Source: an uncultured Marinobacter sp.
GTDB lineage: Bacteria; Pseudomonadota; Gammaproteobacteria; Pseudomonadales; Oleiphilaceae
Assembly (NCBI RefSeq): GCF_947259545.1
Contig: NZ_CAMYMK010000011.1
Coordinates: forward strand, 62,001 to 126,000
Direction: 5' to 3'
DNA: 64,000 nucleotides
Numbering within the stretch: the stretch's first letter is position 1; every line of letters starts with the position of its first letter. The notes under the pieces were generated by a model that saw nothing but the letters and a program-made list of their open reading frames with translations, ran no database searches and was not told where the DNA came from. The position numbers and the translations under genes were made by a program. Shown in pieces: positions 52,914-64,000 of this stretch.

Positions 52914-53131
52914 CAATCTGCCTCTTGCTGAACCTGTTTACCAACATGATAGTTGATCCGCGAACGCCGGGGAAACCCGGGACTGACCGGATACTTTTTG
53001 ATCAAATCGCAAACAATTGAAAAATCTACGCAGTCCGCTGCGCAAACGCCACCAGACTCTGCGATAATCTCCGTAACCAAACTTTACAATCGGTAACATA
53101 GAGCCCGGATCGGCACCAAGGAGTGGCCTCC

Positions 53132-53497
53132 ATGAACAGAACTTTCAGGCTTTTTACCTTTGCCCTGTTATCAATCCTCGCAATCCGCCCGGCCCTGGCA
53201 GAGAATCTGGACGTGCTGATGAGCAATGTCTTTATCAACGGGCAGCCGACGTATATCGGATACGAGAGTGTGGAACGGGAGGATATTCCGGTCTCCGCCC
53301 CGGTCGATCGCAAGTACCTGATCGTCGACTTCCGCTTTCAGTCCAGTCCCGCTAACGACGAGCAACTTCAGGCAAGTGTTCACAAGGTGTGCATGACGTT
53401 GCTGAAGAACCGGGACCTGATTCAGAACTTGTCCGACTCAGGCTACGACATGGTCTCCGTCGCCTTTGATCGCCGTTCACAGTTTGACTGCCTGTAA
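53132..53497 (+). CDS. Hypothetical exported protein
   Basis: Signal peptide MNRTFRLFTFALLSILAIRPALA; 121 aa. Confidence 0.65.
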   Translation: MNRTFRLFTFALLSILAIRPALAENLDVLMSNVFINGQPTYIGYESVEREDIPVSAPVDRKYLIVDFRFQSSPANDEQLQASVHKVCMTLLKNRDLIQNLSDSGYDMVSVAFDRRSQFDCL

Positions 53498-53505
53498 CCG
53501 AAAAC

Positions 53506-56295
53506 CTACTCCCGGCCCAGCAGCCTGGGAAATGCCTCCAGTGCGCTGTTCACTGCATCAAGGTTGAAAGCTTCGACATCGGCCAGCAACTTTTCGCCGT
53601 AACGGGTTACCGACGGTGAACGGAAACGTTCGCCCCACGCCAGGACACGCTTGGCAAAGTCGCGCATCTGCTCGGGGTCGCCACTCTCCCTGACCGCTTC
53701 CCACTCATCGCCAAAATCGCGGGCCAACTGCTCCCGCAACCAGCCTCGCTCCTGCATGCTCAGGGTCTGGGCCAGCAAGCGCTCGGACTCTTCCGGCTCA
53801 CTCTCATCATCAGCCTGCTCAACCGTCGCCTCAACACGGGGCAGTGTCACCGTGAATGTGGAGCCTTTGTCCGGCTCACTCTCCACAGTAAGCTCTCCCC
53901 CCATCATCCGCGCCAGTTTGCGGCTGATGGCCAGGCCCAGCCCGGTACCACCATAGCGGCGACTGTTCTGCCCCTCCTGTTGTTCGAACGCATCAAAAAT
54001 CCGTTCCAGCTGGTCCGCCGGAATACCGATCCCGGTATCCCGGACTGTGACCTCCAGCCGATACACCTTTCTGCCTTCCTCGCCGGTTCCTGACTTTTGC
54101 CGGGCATCGGATACCGGGATCGCCGTGGCGCGCACGGTCACCCCACCTTCGTGCGTAAACTTGATGGCATTACCTACCAGGTTGAACAACACCTGGCGCA
54201 GGCGGGTTTCATCCAGCATCATGGCCGCGGGCATCTTTGAATCCACACTGACTTCCAGGGTAATGCCCTGTTCCCGTGCCCTTAGATCGAATATGTGACG
54301 GACATCGCCCAATAGCCGGCGTACCGATACCGCAGAATAATCCAGGCGCATTTTCCCGGCCTCGATTCTGGACAGATCCAGAATGTCATTGATCAGCATC
54401 AGCAGGCTCCTGCTGCCGGCACGGATGGCATCCAGGTAATTCCGCTGCTGCGGGTCTTTCACGCTGTCGCTCAGCAGGTCGCTGTATCCGATGACGGCAT
54501 TCATCGGGGTACGAATTTCATGGGACATATTGGCCAGGAACTCACTCTTGGCCAGGCTGGCAGTCTCGGCTTCCCGCGCCAGCCGCTCCGCCTCGAGCTT
54601 GGCCGCGCGTAACTCGTCCTCACTGCGGCGCAGCGCATTCTCGGAGCGTATCCGCTCGTCCACCTCCCGCGAGAGTTTGCGGTTCCAGTAGAGGAAAATC
54701 AGCACCACCACCAGTGCAATACCGACCACCCGCCGTACCACCGTGTAATCCGTTGCCTGCTCAATATCCAGATGAATCCAGCGGTTGTAGATGGCTTCGG
54801 TCTCCGCCGCGTCCAGGCTGCCCAGAGCTTTATTGAGAATGCGCTGCAGCTCCGGTCGGTCCTTGCTGACCGCCAGGCTCAACTCATACTGATACGGGGT
54901 GATACTGGTGATTCGCAGGTTCGACAGTCCCAGACGCGCGACCGTGTAGCTCACGGCCGGGATGTGGGTCACCATGACATCCAGATCGCCATTGGACAGC
55001 GACAGCAGACCATCCTCCACGTTGTCCATCGGGTACAGGTCGAGATCCGGATGGTTGATCAACAGAAAGTCGTGGGCGGCATGACGGTTGACCACCCCCA
55101 CCCTTTCCGATCGAAGCTCCCGAAGATCGCCGATAAAGCGTCCATCGTCACGAATGACGAGGGCGACGGGTACGGTGAGGTAGGTGCGGGTAAACAGGAA
55201 ATCGTTACTACGCCGGGGCGTGCGGTTGAAGGCAGGCAGTATGTCCACCTCGCCATCCTGAAGCTGTTTTTCCGCCTCGATTATGTCCGACGTTTCCTCG
55301 CGCTGAAAACGGACATTCAACTGGCTCTCCAGCCGGGATACCAGGTCCGGCACCAGCCCCGAGGACCGGCCATCCTGGGTAAACTCGAACGGCGGCCAGT
55401 CGTCACGAAAGGCGACTCGCAAATTGGGGTTTCGCTTCAGCCAGTCCTTCTCGTTACTGGACAGCGCAATGCCGTCTTTGATCGCAACTGGCAGATCGGT
55501 CTGCAACCATGACTGGCGAATGGTGCGATGCTCATTATGGCTGATAGCCGCCACAGCGCGATTGAGAACCCTCAGCAATTGCTCGTTGTCCGAGTCAACC
55601 TCGAGTACAACATCAACCGGCTTCTGATCCAGCAGCAGGGCAAGTCCGATGCCGTTGATCATTGCCGATTGCAGATAATCGGATACGACCGGAACCGGGC
55701 CAAGAAAGGCATCGGCCTGACCAGACAGCACCATGCTGACGGCTTCGCCGATACTCGCCACGGGAACCGGAGTGAAGCTGTCCACCGGGTCCAGTAACAG
55801 GTACTGGTTACTGTCTTCCGCAATCAGGGCGATCCGACTGTCCTCCAGATCCGACAGCGTTCGGATACCGGCATCCCCGGCACTGACAAACAAACCGTAA
55901 GTCAGGCTCATCAGCGGTGCAGTTACGGATCGACCTTCAGGGTCGGGCTGCCTCGGACTGCGGGCCACCAGTCGCGCGTCCAGACTGCCAGCGTCAAACT
56001 GCGCCGCTATCGCCGTCGTACTGGCGGAGACCGGTACCATCTCCACCCCTAACTTGTCTGACAGCCGCTCCAGATAATCAATGTAGATGCCCGCCAGCAC
56101 CCCATCGCCGGTGTCAAAGACCAGGGGGATCTGGCCACCGGACAGCCCCACCTGGAACTGATCCTGCGTCGACAGCCATTCCAGGTCCTTGGCCCCGAGA
56201 ACAGGAGCCGGCGATTGCTGCGGAGGGTCCGCCAGCAATGGCGTCGCCGCCCAAAGACACATTAAAAACAACAAACCCTGCAAGGCGGCCTTCAC
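53506..56295 (-). CDS. BvgS/EvgS-like sensor histidine kinase with two periplasmic SBP domains
   Basis: Tandem SBP_bac_3 domains, TM, H-box [23 protein letters not shown], HATPase G boxes; no receiver domain seen. Confidence 0.9.
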   Translation of the reverse strand: MKAALQGLLFLMCLWAATPLLADPPQQSPAPVLGAKDLEWLSTQDQFQVGLSGGQIPLVFDTGDGVLAGIYIDYLERLSDKLGVEMVPVSASTTAIAAQFDAGSLDARLVARSPRQPDPEGRSVTAPLMSLTYGLFVSAGDAGIRTLSDLEDSRIALIAEDSNQYLLLDPVDSFTPVPVASIGEAVSMVLSGQADAFLGPVPVVSDYLQSAMINGIGLALLLDQKPVDVVLEVDSDNEQLLRVLNRAVAAISHNEHRTIRQSWLQTDLPVAIKDGIALSSNEKDWLKRNPNLRVAFRDDWPPFEFTQDGRSSGLVPDLVSRLESQLNVRFQREETSDIIEAEKQLQDGEVDILPAFNRTPRRSNDFLFTRTYLTVPVALVIRDDGRFIGDLRELRSERVGVVNRHAAHDFLLINHPDLDLYPMDNVEDGLLSLSNGDLDVMVTHIPAVSYTVARLGLSNLRITSITPYQYELSLAVSKDRPELQRILNKALGSLDAAETEAIYNRWIHLDIEQATDYTVVRRVVGIALVVVLIFLYWNRKLSREVDERIRSENALRRSEDELRAAKLEAERLAREAETASLAKSEFLANMSHEIRTPMNAVIGYSDLLSDSVKDPQQRNYLDAIRAGSRSLLMLINDILDLSRIEAGKMRLDYSAVSVRRLLGDVRHIFDLRAREQGITLEVSVDSKMPAAMMLDETRLRQVLFNLVGNAIKFTHEGGVTVRATAIPVSDARQKSGTGEEGRKVYRLEVTVRDTGIGIPADQLERIFDAFEQQEGQNSRRYGGTGLGLAISRKLARMMGGELTVESEPDKGSTFTVTLPRVEATVEQADDESEPEESERLLAQTLSMQERGWLREQLARDFGDEWEAVRESGDPEQMRDFAKRVLAWGERFRSPSVTRYGEKLLADVEAFNLDAVNSALEAFPRLLGRE

Positions 56296-56400
56296 TGGAT
56301 ATCCTCAACGGTTCCGCTAAAGTTTAAAGGAGCCTCAGAACAATACCTGCAAATCTCCCGGATTTCATTCAAGCGTAAGCAATGCAAGGAGACGACAGAG

Positions 56401-56634
56401 ATGGATACCAGCAAGCACACATTCAGCACACTGTTCGAACAGCTTGGACTAGCCTCTGACAGCGCCAGCATTGAGGATTTTATCTCCAGGTATTCGCCCC
56501 TGCCCTCGGAAGTTGCGCTGCAGGATGCACCGTTCTGGTCGGAGAGTCAGGCCCAGTTTCTGGAGGAAGGGCTGGAAGACGATTCTGACTGGGCCGAAAT
56601 CATTGACGAGCTTGATGCCCGGATGCGGCACTGA
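56401..56634 (+). CDS. DUF2789 domain-containing protein
   Basis: MDTSKHTFSTLFEQLGLASDSASIEDFISRYSPLPSEVALQDAPFWSESQAQFLEEGLEDDSDWAEIIDEL. Confidence 0.85.
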   Translation: MDTSKHTFSTLFEQLGLASDSASIEDFISRYSPLPSEVALQDAPFWSESQAQFLEEGLEDDSDWAEIIDELDARMRH

Positions 56635-58087
56635 CACCCTCAACCTCAATCGCAAGGCGGACCTGGTTTCTCCCTGCGTCTTTCGCGGCGTACAATGCCC
56701 TGTCCGCCCGATCAAATAACGTTTCTTCAGTATCGCCATCTTCAAGGGTGGCGACGCCAGCCGAGAAGGTGATTGTTACGGGCTCACCCTGGAAATGAAA
56801 TGGCAGCGCAGCAATGTAGCCTCGCAGATCGTCAAGCACACGTTTGGCATCTTCCGCTGAGGTTTCCGGTAACAGCAAAACAAACTCTTCGCCACCAAAA
56901 CGGGAAATGAAATCTGTGGTTCTGAGCCGCTTCTGACACTCCCTCGCCACCATCTGAAGGACCCTGTCACCGGCCTTGTGACCGAATGAATCATTCACCC
57001 GTTTGAACAGGTCGATATCCAGCACCGCAATCCTCACCGGTTGACGGTAACGCTGCCAGCGGCTGTATTCAAAGCCCAGGCGCTCCTGCCAGGCCTCACG
57101 GTTGGGCAATTGGGTTAACAGATCGGTGAGCGCTCTTGCCCGCTCTTCCCGAATCTGCTCCCTCATTTGCTCTGAATTTGCCTCCACCGCAGCCAGCTTT
57201 TCCTGCATCACCTCCAATTGCTGCGAATAACTCTTCTCCCGCTCCGACTCCTGTTCCCGGAAACGCTCGACCACACCGCCGATCGTCTCCAGGTGCATCG
57301 TCACGGAAAGTTTCAGTTCCTTGAAGTCGGCGAAGGAATCGATCTTTCGACCGAAAGTTTCCAGCTCCCGCCGGATTTCGCGATCCAGTTCCCTGGAGGC
57401 GTCCATACGCCCTTCCTGGGCGTTTGACTGATTCTGGAAATGCTGACGCAGGGATACCAGCCGCTCATCGAGCTTCTTGAGAAAGGCCTCAAACTCCCTT
57501 TGACTGCGGGTAATCGCGGCAATAACCAGATCAGCCACACTGTTGAGCCCCTCCCTCAACACGTCCCAGCTTTCACTTTCCAACAAGGACTTCTGAAGCT
57601 GGCGGGCCCGGGCTTCAGCGGCCGGCTCAAGGGTGACCTGGTATATCATCTGCCCCAACAGCTGCCCGACCCGCCGGGCAATCCGTAGCCTCTGGGCGTG
57701 AATGGTTGCCAGATCGTTTTCATCGCCAACAGTGACGGTCGGGGAAGGTTCAGAATCAGAAGGTACATCAACAGTCTTCCGGGATTGATAAAACCGGCCG
57801 TTGCCAGACCTGGCTTTCGGTGAATCATCATCCAGAAGCGTGACCTGGCGATCAATCTGCTCCTGAAGGGAACGCCATTTCTCAAGGTCCAGGTTACCTT
57901 TACGCAGATCCTTGCGCACCCGAATCAGCAATCGGTCAAGCTCGGGGGTCTGACCCTCTGAGGCAAGACAGGTGCGCACCAGCATCCGCTCAAGGGAATT
58001 CCTTTCCGCTTTCCACAGTTGCTCCCGTTGTTCTGATGATTCAAGTTCCTGAAGGTACTTGTCCTTCCAGGACCGATCCGAAGCCAT
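56600..58087 (-). CDS. GGDEF domain diguanylate cyclase
   Basis: DLLTQLPNREAWQERL, FGGEEFVLLLPE (GGEEF), long coiled-coil N-terminal part. Confidence 0.92.
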   Translation of the reverse strand: MASDRSWKDKYLQELESSEQREQLWKAERNSLERMLVRTCLASEGQTPELDRLLIRVRKDLRKGNLDLEKWRSLQEQIDRQVTLLDDDSPKARSGNGRFYQSRKTVDVPSDSEPSPTVTVGDENDLATIHAQRLRIARRVGQLLGQMIYQVTLEPAAEARARQLQKSLLESESWDVLREGLNSVADLVIAAITRSQREFEAFLKKLDERLVSLRQHFQNQSNAQEGRMDASRELDREIRRELETFGRKIDSFADFKELKLSVTMHLETIGGVVERFREQESEREKSYSQQLEVMQEKLAAVEANSEQMREQIREERARALTDLLTQLPNREAWQERLGFEYSRWQRYRQPVRIAVLDIDLFKRVNDSFGHKAGDRVLQMVARECQKRLRTTDFISRFGGEEFVLLLPETSAEDAKRVLDDLRGYIAALPFHFQGEPVTITFSAGVATLEDGDTEETLFDRADRALYAAKDAGRNQVRLAIEVEGVSAASGHQARQ

Positions 58088-58120
58088 TGGGCTCTCCTGA
58101 ATAGTGAACGTTCAAACCTT

Positions 58121-59092
58121 TCAAGGGTCTGCGTGAGCTGGCCAGGCATCATCCCTGTCTGGCCCATCACGACGACGGGCCCGGGGGTGACTCTGGTCAT
58201 ACACGCGAGCCAAATGCTGGAAATCAAGATGAGTATAGACCTGTGTGGTGGAGATGTCCGCATGGCCCAGCAATTCCTGAACCGCACGCAGATCGCCACT
58301 GGATTCCAGCAGATGACTGGCAAACGAATGGCGTAGCATATGCGGATTCAGCCGCTGCTCAGCACCCTTGACCAGGCCCCAGCGACTCAGGCGGGACTGA
58401 ATGCTGCGGTTGCTGAGTCGCCCACCCCGCTGACTGACAAACAGGGCCGGCTCCGACTCCGCGGCAAGCCCGGCGCGAACCGACAGCCATGCACGCAAGG
58501 CCGTCAGGGCCTTACGACCAACCGGCAAGACACGTTCCTTGCTGCCCTTCCCCAGCACACGGATTTCCCCACCCTGATGATCCACAGAGCTCAGGTCCAG
58601 TCCGGCAAGCTCGGACAATCGCAAACCCGAGGAGTACATCAACTCGAACATGCACAGATCACGGACTTCCAGAGGGTCGTCGGGATTGGCGTCCAACAGA
58701 TGGTTAAGCTGATCCACATCGGCCACCTTCGGCAGCCGGCGGCCGGATTTTGGCGCACGGATATCAACCGCCGGATTATCCCGAACCTTTTTTTCCCGCA
58801 GAAGATACTGGTAGCAGCGACGGATCGCCGAAAGATGCCGGGCAATACTGCGGCCACTCAGCCCCCCGCGACTGAGCCATGCCACATAACGGCGCATGTC
58901 GTGGCTGGTGACGTCAGCCCAATCATCAACCTGATGCGTCATTAACCAGGCGCCAAAACGTGTCATGTCCTGCTGGTAACTGTCACAGGTGCGGGGAGAA
59001 TGTCGCGTTTCCGAAGACAGATGACGAAGGAAGTCCGCGAGCGGCGCGGACAGGGAATCAGATAAATCCACCAACTCCCCGGAAACGGTCAC
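58121..59092 (-). CDS. xerC: Tyrosine recombinase XerC
   Basis: Catalytic HMLRHSFASHLLE, LLGHADISTTQVYTHLDFQHLA; in dapF operon. Confidence 0.95.
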   Translation of the reverse strand: MTVSGELVDLSDSLSAPLADFLRHLSSETRHSPRTCDSYQQDMTRFGAWLMTHQVDDWADVTSHDMRRYVAWLSRGGLSGRSIARHLSAIRRCYQYLLREKKVRDNPAVDIRAPKSGRRLPKVADVDQLNHLLDANPDDPLEVRDLCMFELMYSSGLRLSELAGLDLSSVDHQGGEIRVLGKGSKERVLPVGRKALTALRAWLSVRAGLAAESEPALFVSQRGGRLSNRSIQSRLSRWGLVKGAEQRLNPHMLRHSFASHLLESSGDLRAVQELLGHADISTTQVYTHLDFQHLARVYDQSHPRARRRDGPDRDDAWPAHADP

Positions 59093-59094
59093 GG

Positions 59095-59841
59095 TCAGCG
59101 CGACTCCGCAACCACACCGGCCACTGGGGGCGCACTGGTGTGACGCTGCACGATCGGTGGCAACAGACGACTCAGGGTGTCACTGATGTAGGTAAGGAAG
59201 AGCGATCCCATGCTCTGGTCAAAGTAGCCCTGTTCACAACTGCCTACCGCAAAGACACCCAGCAGTTCATCGTGACGCAGCGGCACCAGGGCCACCGAGG
59301 CAATGGGCTCCTCCCGGTCGGGGAACAGGAAATTCCGCTCGGATTCGCGGAACTGGCCACACACCGCACGCTCGCCATCCAGCAGGCTACCCAGACGCTC
59401 CTTGGCCTGTGCCGGTGGCACCACATGCAAGGCCCCCTGAGACGCGAGCGACAATTCCGAATCGGTAAACAGGATCACCGACGCCGCATCAAGACCGAAG
59501 TCACCCCGGATGCTGTCATCAATGGCGGAAGCCATATCATTGAGGTTACGAGCCTCAATCACCTGCATCAGCAGGCGCTTGCTCTTTTCAAACAGGCGGT
59601 CGTTGTGGCGGGCGATAGAGACCAGTTCCACCAGCTCCCGCCTCAGCGTATCCCGCTGTTCACGAAACAGGTGAACCTGGCGTTCCACCAGTGAAATGGC
59701 TCGACCACTGTCGTGGGGCAGGGTCAGGCTGCGCAGGAGCTCATCCTGTTCAACAAAAAAGTCGGGATGGGCACGAAGGTACTCCGCGACCTGTTCCCCG
59801 GTGAGCTCCTCGGCCTTCTGCTGGGCCGTTTGTTCTGTCAT
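59095..59841 (-). CDS. DUF484 family protein
   Basis: QVAEYLRAHPDFFVEQDELLRSLTLPHDSGRAISLVERQVHLFREQ. Confidence 0.92.
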   Translation of the reverse strand: MTEQTAQQKAEELTGEQVAEYLRAHPDFFVEQDELLRSLTLPHDSGRAISLVERQVHLFREQRDTLRRELVELVSIARHNDRLFEKSKRLLMQVIEARNLNDMASAIDDSIRGDFGLDAASVILFTDSELSLASQGALHVVPPAQAKERLGSLLDGERAVCGQFRESERNFLFPDREEPIASVALVPLRHDELLGVFAVGSCEQGYFDQSMGSLFLTYISDTLSRLLPPIVQRHTSAPPVAGVVAESR

Positions 59842-59857
59842 GCTGATCTCCTGATCG

Positions 59858-60739
59858 TCAGGACCTTGGTTTTGCCGGTCGACTACCTTTACGACGCCGC
59901 CCGGAACTGTCTCCGGGCAGACGAATCTGGCCTTCAAACACACTGGCCGCAGGGCCTTCCATCATAACAGGGGTCCCCTCCCCCTGCCATTCGATGATCA
60001 GCTTGCCCCCACGTAACTCGATCTCCACCCGGGAATCCAGCAGCCCCCGCAAGCACCCGACAACGACCGCTGCACATGCCCCGCTACCGCATGCCAGGGT
60101 TTCACCTGAACCACGCTCGAACACCCGCAAGCGGGCGTGGCTGCGATCAATGACCTGCAGAAAACCAATATTGGCGCGGGCCGGAAAGCGGGGATGATTC
60201 TCCAGCTTCGGCCCGAGGGTTTCCACCGGTGCGCTGTCGACATCGTCCACCACCAGGACGCCATGGGGATTGCCCAGGGAAACGGCACTGAGCTCGACAA
60301 TCTGGCCATCCACCTCAACCGTGTAGATGTCCTTACGGCGATCAGCGGCGAACGGGATGGCAGGCGGATTCAGCTCAGGCACCCCCATATTGACCATCAC
60401 CAGGCCATCACGACCAACCCTCAGCTCAATCACGCCTTTGGCGGTCTGGACCCGGATTACCCGCTTGTTGGTCAGGCGCTGATCGCGGACAAAACGGGCA
60501 AAACAACGGGCGCCATTGCCACACTGTTCCACTTCCGAGCCGTCGCTGTTAAAGATCCGATAGCGAAAATCCACGTCCGGCAACCCCGGGGGTTCGACGA
60601 CCAGCAGTTGGTCAAAACCAATCCCGAAATTGCGGTCCGCCAGCTCCCGAATCATGTCCGGACGCAGCCGGAACGGCTGGCTGATGGCATCCACGACCAT
60701 GAAGTCGTTACCCAAACCGTGCATTTTGGTAAATCGCAT
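59858..60739 (-). CDS. dapF: Diaminopimelate epimerase
   Basis: [47 protein letters not shown]. Confidence 0.95.
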   Translation of the reverse strand: MRFTKMHGLGNDFMVVDAISQPFRLRPDMIRELADRNFGIGFDQLLVVEPPGLPDVDFRYRIFNSDGSEVEQCGNGARCFARFVRDQRLTNKRVIRVQTAKGVIELRVGRDGLVMVNMGVPELNPPAIPFAADRRKDIYTVEVDGQIVELSAVSLGNPHGVLVVDDVDSAPVETLGPKLENHPRFPARANIGFLQVIDRSHARLRVFERGSGETLACGSGACAAVVVGCLRGLLDSRVEIELRGGKLIIEWQGEGTPVMMEGPAASVFEGQIRLPGDSSGRRRKGSRPAKPRS

Positions 60740-60798
60740 CAATGGCCCCTGCCCACGGCGGGTATGATTCGTATCATCACGCTTGCCCATCGCCGCAT

Positions 60799-62049
60799 TC
60801 ATCCTGGCAGACAGCTTTCAGGAGCGAGCTGGTCTTCAAGGGTTTCGCGGCGACGAACGACATGCACCTGATCGCCATCCACCATGATTTCCGGTGGCCG
60901 GTTGCGGCTATTGTAGTTGGAGCTCATCACAAAGCCGTAGGCACCCGCGGATCGAACCGCCAGCAAGTCTCCCGCCTGCAGACGCAGTTTGCGGTCCTTG
61001 CCGAGGAAATCACCCGTCTCACAGACAGGGCCAACCAGATCCCAGGCTTTTTCCTCGCCGTCCTGGCGGGGCACCGCCGGGATGATTGCCTGCCAGGCAC
61101 TGTAGAGTGCCGGACGGATCAGGTCGTTCATGGCGGCATCGATGATGGCAAAATTACGATGATCTGTGCATTTCAGGAATTCCACCCGGGCCAGCATGAT
61201 ACCGGCATTGGCCGCAATTGAACGGCCGGGTTCCAGTACCAGCTCGAGATCACGGTCGCCCAGGCGCTCGGCCAGTGCCTTAACGTAATCCGACGGCTGC
61301 GGTGGCTGCTCCTGGTCGTAGGTAACCCCCAGGCCGCCGCCCATATCGAGGTGACGAATGGCAATGCCCTGCTCCGCCAGCGCATCAATCAGCGAAAGCA
61401 CCCGGTCCAGCGCATCCAGGAACGGCGACACCGTGGTCAGCTGTGACCCGATGTGGCAATCCACGCCAATCACATTCAGGTTGGGCATGGCCGCAGCGCG
61501 AGCATAAACCTCGGGCGCCTCGGTAATATCAATACCGAACTTGTTTTCCTTCAGGCCCGTCGAGATGTAGGGATGGGTGCCGGCGTCCACATCCGGATTC
61601 ACCCGCAAAGAAACCGGCGCCTGCTTGCCCAGCTCTCCCGCCACCGTGTTGAGGCGGTCCAGCTCGGTATCCGACTCCACGTTGAAACAGCGCACGCCAA
61701 CCTCCAGCGCCCGCCTCATTTCCCATTCCTGCTTACCCACGCCAGAGAACACCACGTTGGCCGGGTCACCTCCGGCGTGAATCACCCGCTCCAGCTCACC
61801 AGCCGAAACTATGTCAAAACCGGCACCGAGGCGGGCCAATACGTTCAGCACAGCCAGATTGCTGTTGGCCTTTACCGCATAACACACCAGATGCGGGCGA
61901 CCCTTGAGCGCATCGTCGTAGGCCCGGTAATGGCGCTCGAGTGTGGCGCGGGAATACACATACGTCGGGGTCCCGAAACGCTCTGCAATTTCGCTGACCG
62001 GTACGTCCTCGGCGTAAAGCTCGCCGTTGCGATAGTTAAAATGGTCCAT
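60799..62049 (-). CDS. lysA: Diaminopimelate decarboxylase
   Basis: [39 protein letters not shown]. Confidence 0.95.
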   Translation of the reverse strand: MDHFNYRNGELYAEDVPVSEIAERFGTPTYVYSRATLERHYRAYDDALKGRPHLVCYAVKANSNLAVLNVLARLGAGFDIVSAGELERVIHAGGDPANVVFSGVGKQEWEMRRALEVGVRCFNVESDTELDRLNTVAGELGKQAPVSLRVNPDVDAGTHPYISTGLKENKFGIDITEAPEVYARAAAMPNLNVIGVDCHIGSQLTTVSPFLDALDRVLSLIDALAEQGIAIRHLDMGGGLGVTYDQEQPPQPSDYVKALAERLGDRDLELVLEPGRSIAANAGIMLARVEFLKCTDHRNFAIIDAAMNDLIRPALYSAWQAIIPAVPRQDGEEKAWDLVGPVCETGDFLGKDRKLRLQAGDLLAVRSAGAYGFVMSSNYNSRNRPPEIMVDGDQVHVVRRRETLEDQLAPESCLPG

Positions 62050-62081
62050 GAAAGTCCTGATTCTGTTGACGGGGCAATGGG

Positions 62082-62258
62082 TCAGCGGGCCGACGGCTTT
62101 TCATCCTGACGGCTGTCCGGGCCATTGTTCCGGCCTTCCCCGACGGCCTCCGCCGCCGCTTCATCCGGCACTTCCCGGTACAATGGTCCTTTCTGGCCAC
62201 AACCGGCCATTACGCTGACCAGTACCAGCCCGACACTCACTGTTTTCCATGTCTGCAC
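62082..62258 (-). CDS. lptM: LPS translocon maturation chaperone LptM / small lipoprotein (YifL-like)
   Basis: GTG-start ORF reading MQTWKTVSVGLVLVSVMAGCGQKGPLYREVPDEAAAEAVGEGRNNGPDSRQDEKPSAR; lipobox plus CGxKGPLY signature; upstream of lysA; not in the ORF track. Confidence 0.85.
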   Translation of the reverse strand: MQTWKTVSVGLVLVSVMAGCGQKGPLYREVPDEAAAEAVGEGRNNGPDSRQDEKPSAR

Positions 62259-62346
62259 GGAACTTGCCCCTGTTTGAGATATGCGCGCAGTATACCTGAC
62301 TCAGCTACCAACGGGCGAGACTGCCCGGGGCGCCTCGGTATAACTT

Positions 62347-64000
62347 CTAAGCCATCAAATGACGATTGAGGGATGCTTCCAGTGACGACCGGTAATACAA
62401 ATACTGCGTGGTCTGTATGTCCTGCTGATACAGGTGCGGATCCAGATCATGGGGCAGGTGCACATCCGTCAGGTAAACCGGGTAGGTTTCACCGGTCTGG
62501 CGTAACGAACGAATATAGTGAGCCACCGCGGGAATCAGCTGGTCCCCGTATTCCTGTACGCTGAACTCCTGATCGCCACAGAAGATATCGAACCGCAGGT
62601 GCTGGTCACCTTCCTGAACGCCAATCGCCTGCACCTCGAGCCCGGGCAGGGTCACACTGGTATCTTCGTCGAACCGTCTTTCCGCTTTCCACTGCCCATC
62701 CCGGTACACCACCTCGTAACAGTGGATGCCGGCGATCCCTACCGGACTGTCCAGTTGGCGCAGTTGGCGTCGCTCCACGAGATTGTCCAGAAACCGTAAC
62801 AGCGGCACCAGCAGGTAACGCCGATTGCTGTAGCCCTGATCCCAGATGAAAATCGAGCCCCGCTCGTCCACCACCCACAGCTTTGCGCGATTGCCGACCA
62901 CCCGGAAGAAAACCTGAATACTTGCCGGCTCACTGGCCTGACACACAGCACGCAGGGGCTGATCATCCAGCATCGCATGGCGGTCAAACACTACCGGCAC
63001 GTACCGCTCCTGCGGTCGGGCCAACTGCTCTATCAACGCTTCCGCGCTGCCCAGTGCGACAAAACCGGGTTCGATGCCGCTGAACTGCAGCAGGAAATAG
63101 CGCCGGTCCATCTCAATGACGTATCGCAGCGGGTGGGGCCCGACGCCTCCGGCGAAGAAATGGCGCAGAACGTCGGAAAAAAGCTCCTGAACCCGGCGAG
63201 CAATAGCCGCCCCGTGCCCACTTTTATAACTGTGCACCTGGATCTCTGGCAGATCCGCCGGCGCAGACGCCACTGACGCCAGCACGTTCTTGAGGCACTG
63301 GATCAGGGTGTCACCGGAAGCGTAGTGCTGCAAACTGACTTCGTGCCAGCTGTTCAGGGCCACCTGGTCAATAGTCGCCACCAGATTGTCACGACCCCCG
63401 CTGAAGCCGAGGGAATCGTGGCGGGCACTGAGCTTGTGCAACCCCCGCTCGGTCAGGTGAGCCTGGGGATCCACGCCCACATTGACAAACAACAGGTTCC
63501 GCAGGGGTTTGACGCCACGGGACAACGCCTCCCGGCTGGCGGGTGCCAGGGGAAACGGAATAAAGGCTGCCAGTGCATCCAGCATCTCCCTCAGCTCGGC
63601 CACTGACGCGGTACTGGTACCCGACCTCACATTCAGCCGGGTTGTTCGTGTCAGCAAACCGTTACAGTAACACCACAACATCAGCTCAGTGAGATTACCG
63701 GTGCGGCGGATCACCGGTTGCCAGAAGGCATCGGACGGATCCTCCAGGTCCCGGTAAAGCAGCCAACCGTCCTGCCCCGGCATCTCCCCCTGCCCGGACT
63801 GATGATGAAACGCCAGATTCTCCTCCCCCAGGGACGGTGCCAGCCCGGGGTTGATCAGTTCGATCTTGCCGGCCTTGCGCTGAAACGCAGCGTAGAGCTT
63901 ACGACCCAGCAGGTTCATATCGTTGCTGCTGATCGCCGCTCGGGTGCCGTGCTCCCGGGCCAGTCGCGATAGCAGACGGTAACTGTGAGTCAGCTCGGAC
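62347..64000 (-). CDS. cyaA: Class I adenylate cyclase CyaA (C-terminal part, truncated at window edge)
   Basis: DMNLLGRKLYAAFQRKAGKIELINPGLAPSLGEENLAFH typical of class I cyclase; reading frame stays open to the window end. Confidence 0.88.
   Translation of the reverse strand, partial: SELTHSYRLLSRLAREHGTRAAISSNDMNLLGRKLYAAFQRKAGKIELINPGLAPSLGEENLAFHHQSGQGEMPGQDGWLLYRDLEDPSDAFWQPVIRRTGNLTELMLWCYCNGLLTRTTRLNVRSGTSTASVAELREMLDALAAFIPFPLAPASREALSRGVKPLRNLLFVNVGVDPQAHLTERGLHKLSARHDSLGFSGGRDNLVATIDQVALNSWHEVSLQHYASGDTLIQCLKNVLASVASAPADLPEIQVHSYKSGHGAAIARRVQELFSDVLRHFFAGGVGPHPLRYVIEMDRRYFLLQFSGIEPGFVALGSAEALIEQLARPQERYVPVVFDRHAMLDDQPLRAVCQASEPASIQVFFRVVGNRAKLWVVDERGSIFIWDQGYSNRRYLLVPLLRFLDNLVERRQLRQLDSPVGIAGIHCYEVVYRDGQWKAERRFDEDTSVTLPGLEVQAIGVQEGDQHLRFDIFCGDQEFSVQEYGDQLIPAVAHYIRSLRQTGETYPVYLTDVHLPHDLDPHLYQQDIQTTQYLYYRSSLEASLNRHLMA

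Overview
The window is about 64 kb of a high-GC gammaproteobacterial chromosome. Gene content and order resemble Marinobacter or a Pseudomonas-related lineage (inferred; no search was run). It is mostly housekeeping: recG-oxyR, ridA, spoT-rpoZ-gmk, yicC/rph, crc/pyrE, polA, pilU/pilT, yggS-proC-yggT, metX-metW, rdgB-hemW, trmB, yifB, ubiK, glnK-amtB, speE/speA, an ECF sigma/ChrR pair, an acyl-CoA dehydrogenase, tcdA, an antiporter, an AraC regulator with cardiolipin synthase, a patatin, an orphan BvgS-like kinase, a diguanylate cyclase, xerC-DUF484-dapF-lysA-lptM and cyaA (truncated by the window edge). I found no rRNA, tRNA, prophage, IS element or CRISPR array. The less ordinary signals are: (1) two ~100-bp palindromic elements with the same architecture, downstream of rph and pilT, whose inner hairpins present ANGGA loops matching the CsrA/RsmA recognition consensus; (2) an unlisted 30-codon ORF with a strong Shine-Dalgarno and its own terminator, divergent from an AraC regulator, with two 16-bp direct repeats 21 bp apart in the shared promoter region; (3) a glnA-like tandem NtrC/sigma54 arrangement upstream of glnK; (4) overlapping alternative pairings in the metX leader; (5) a GTG-start lptM lipoprotein gene missed by the ORF track.
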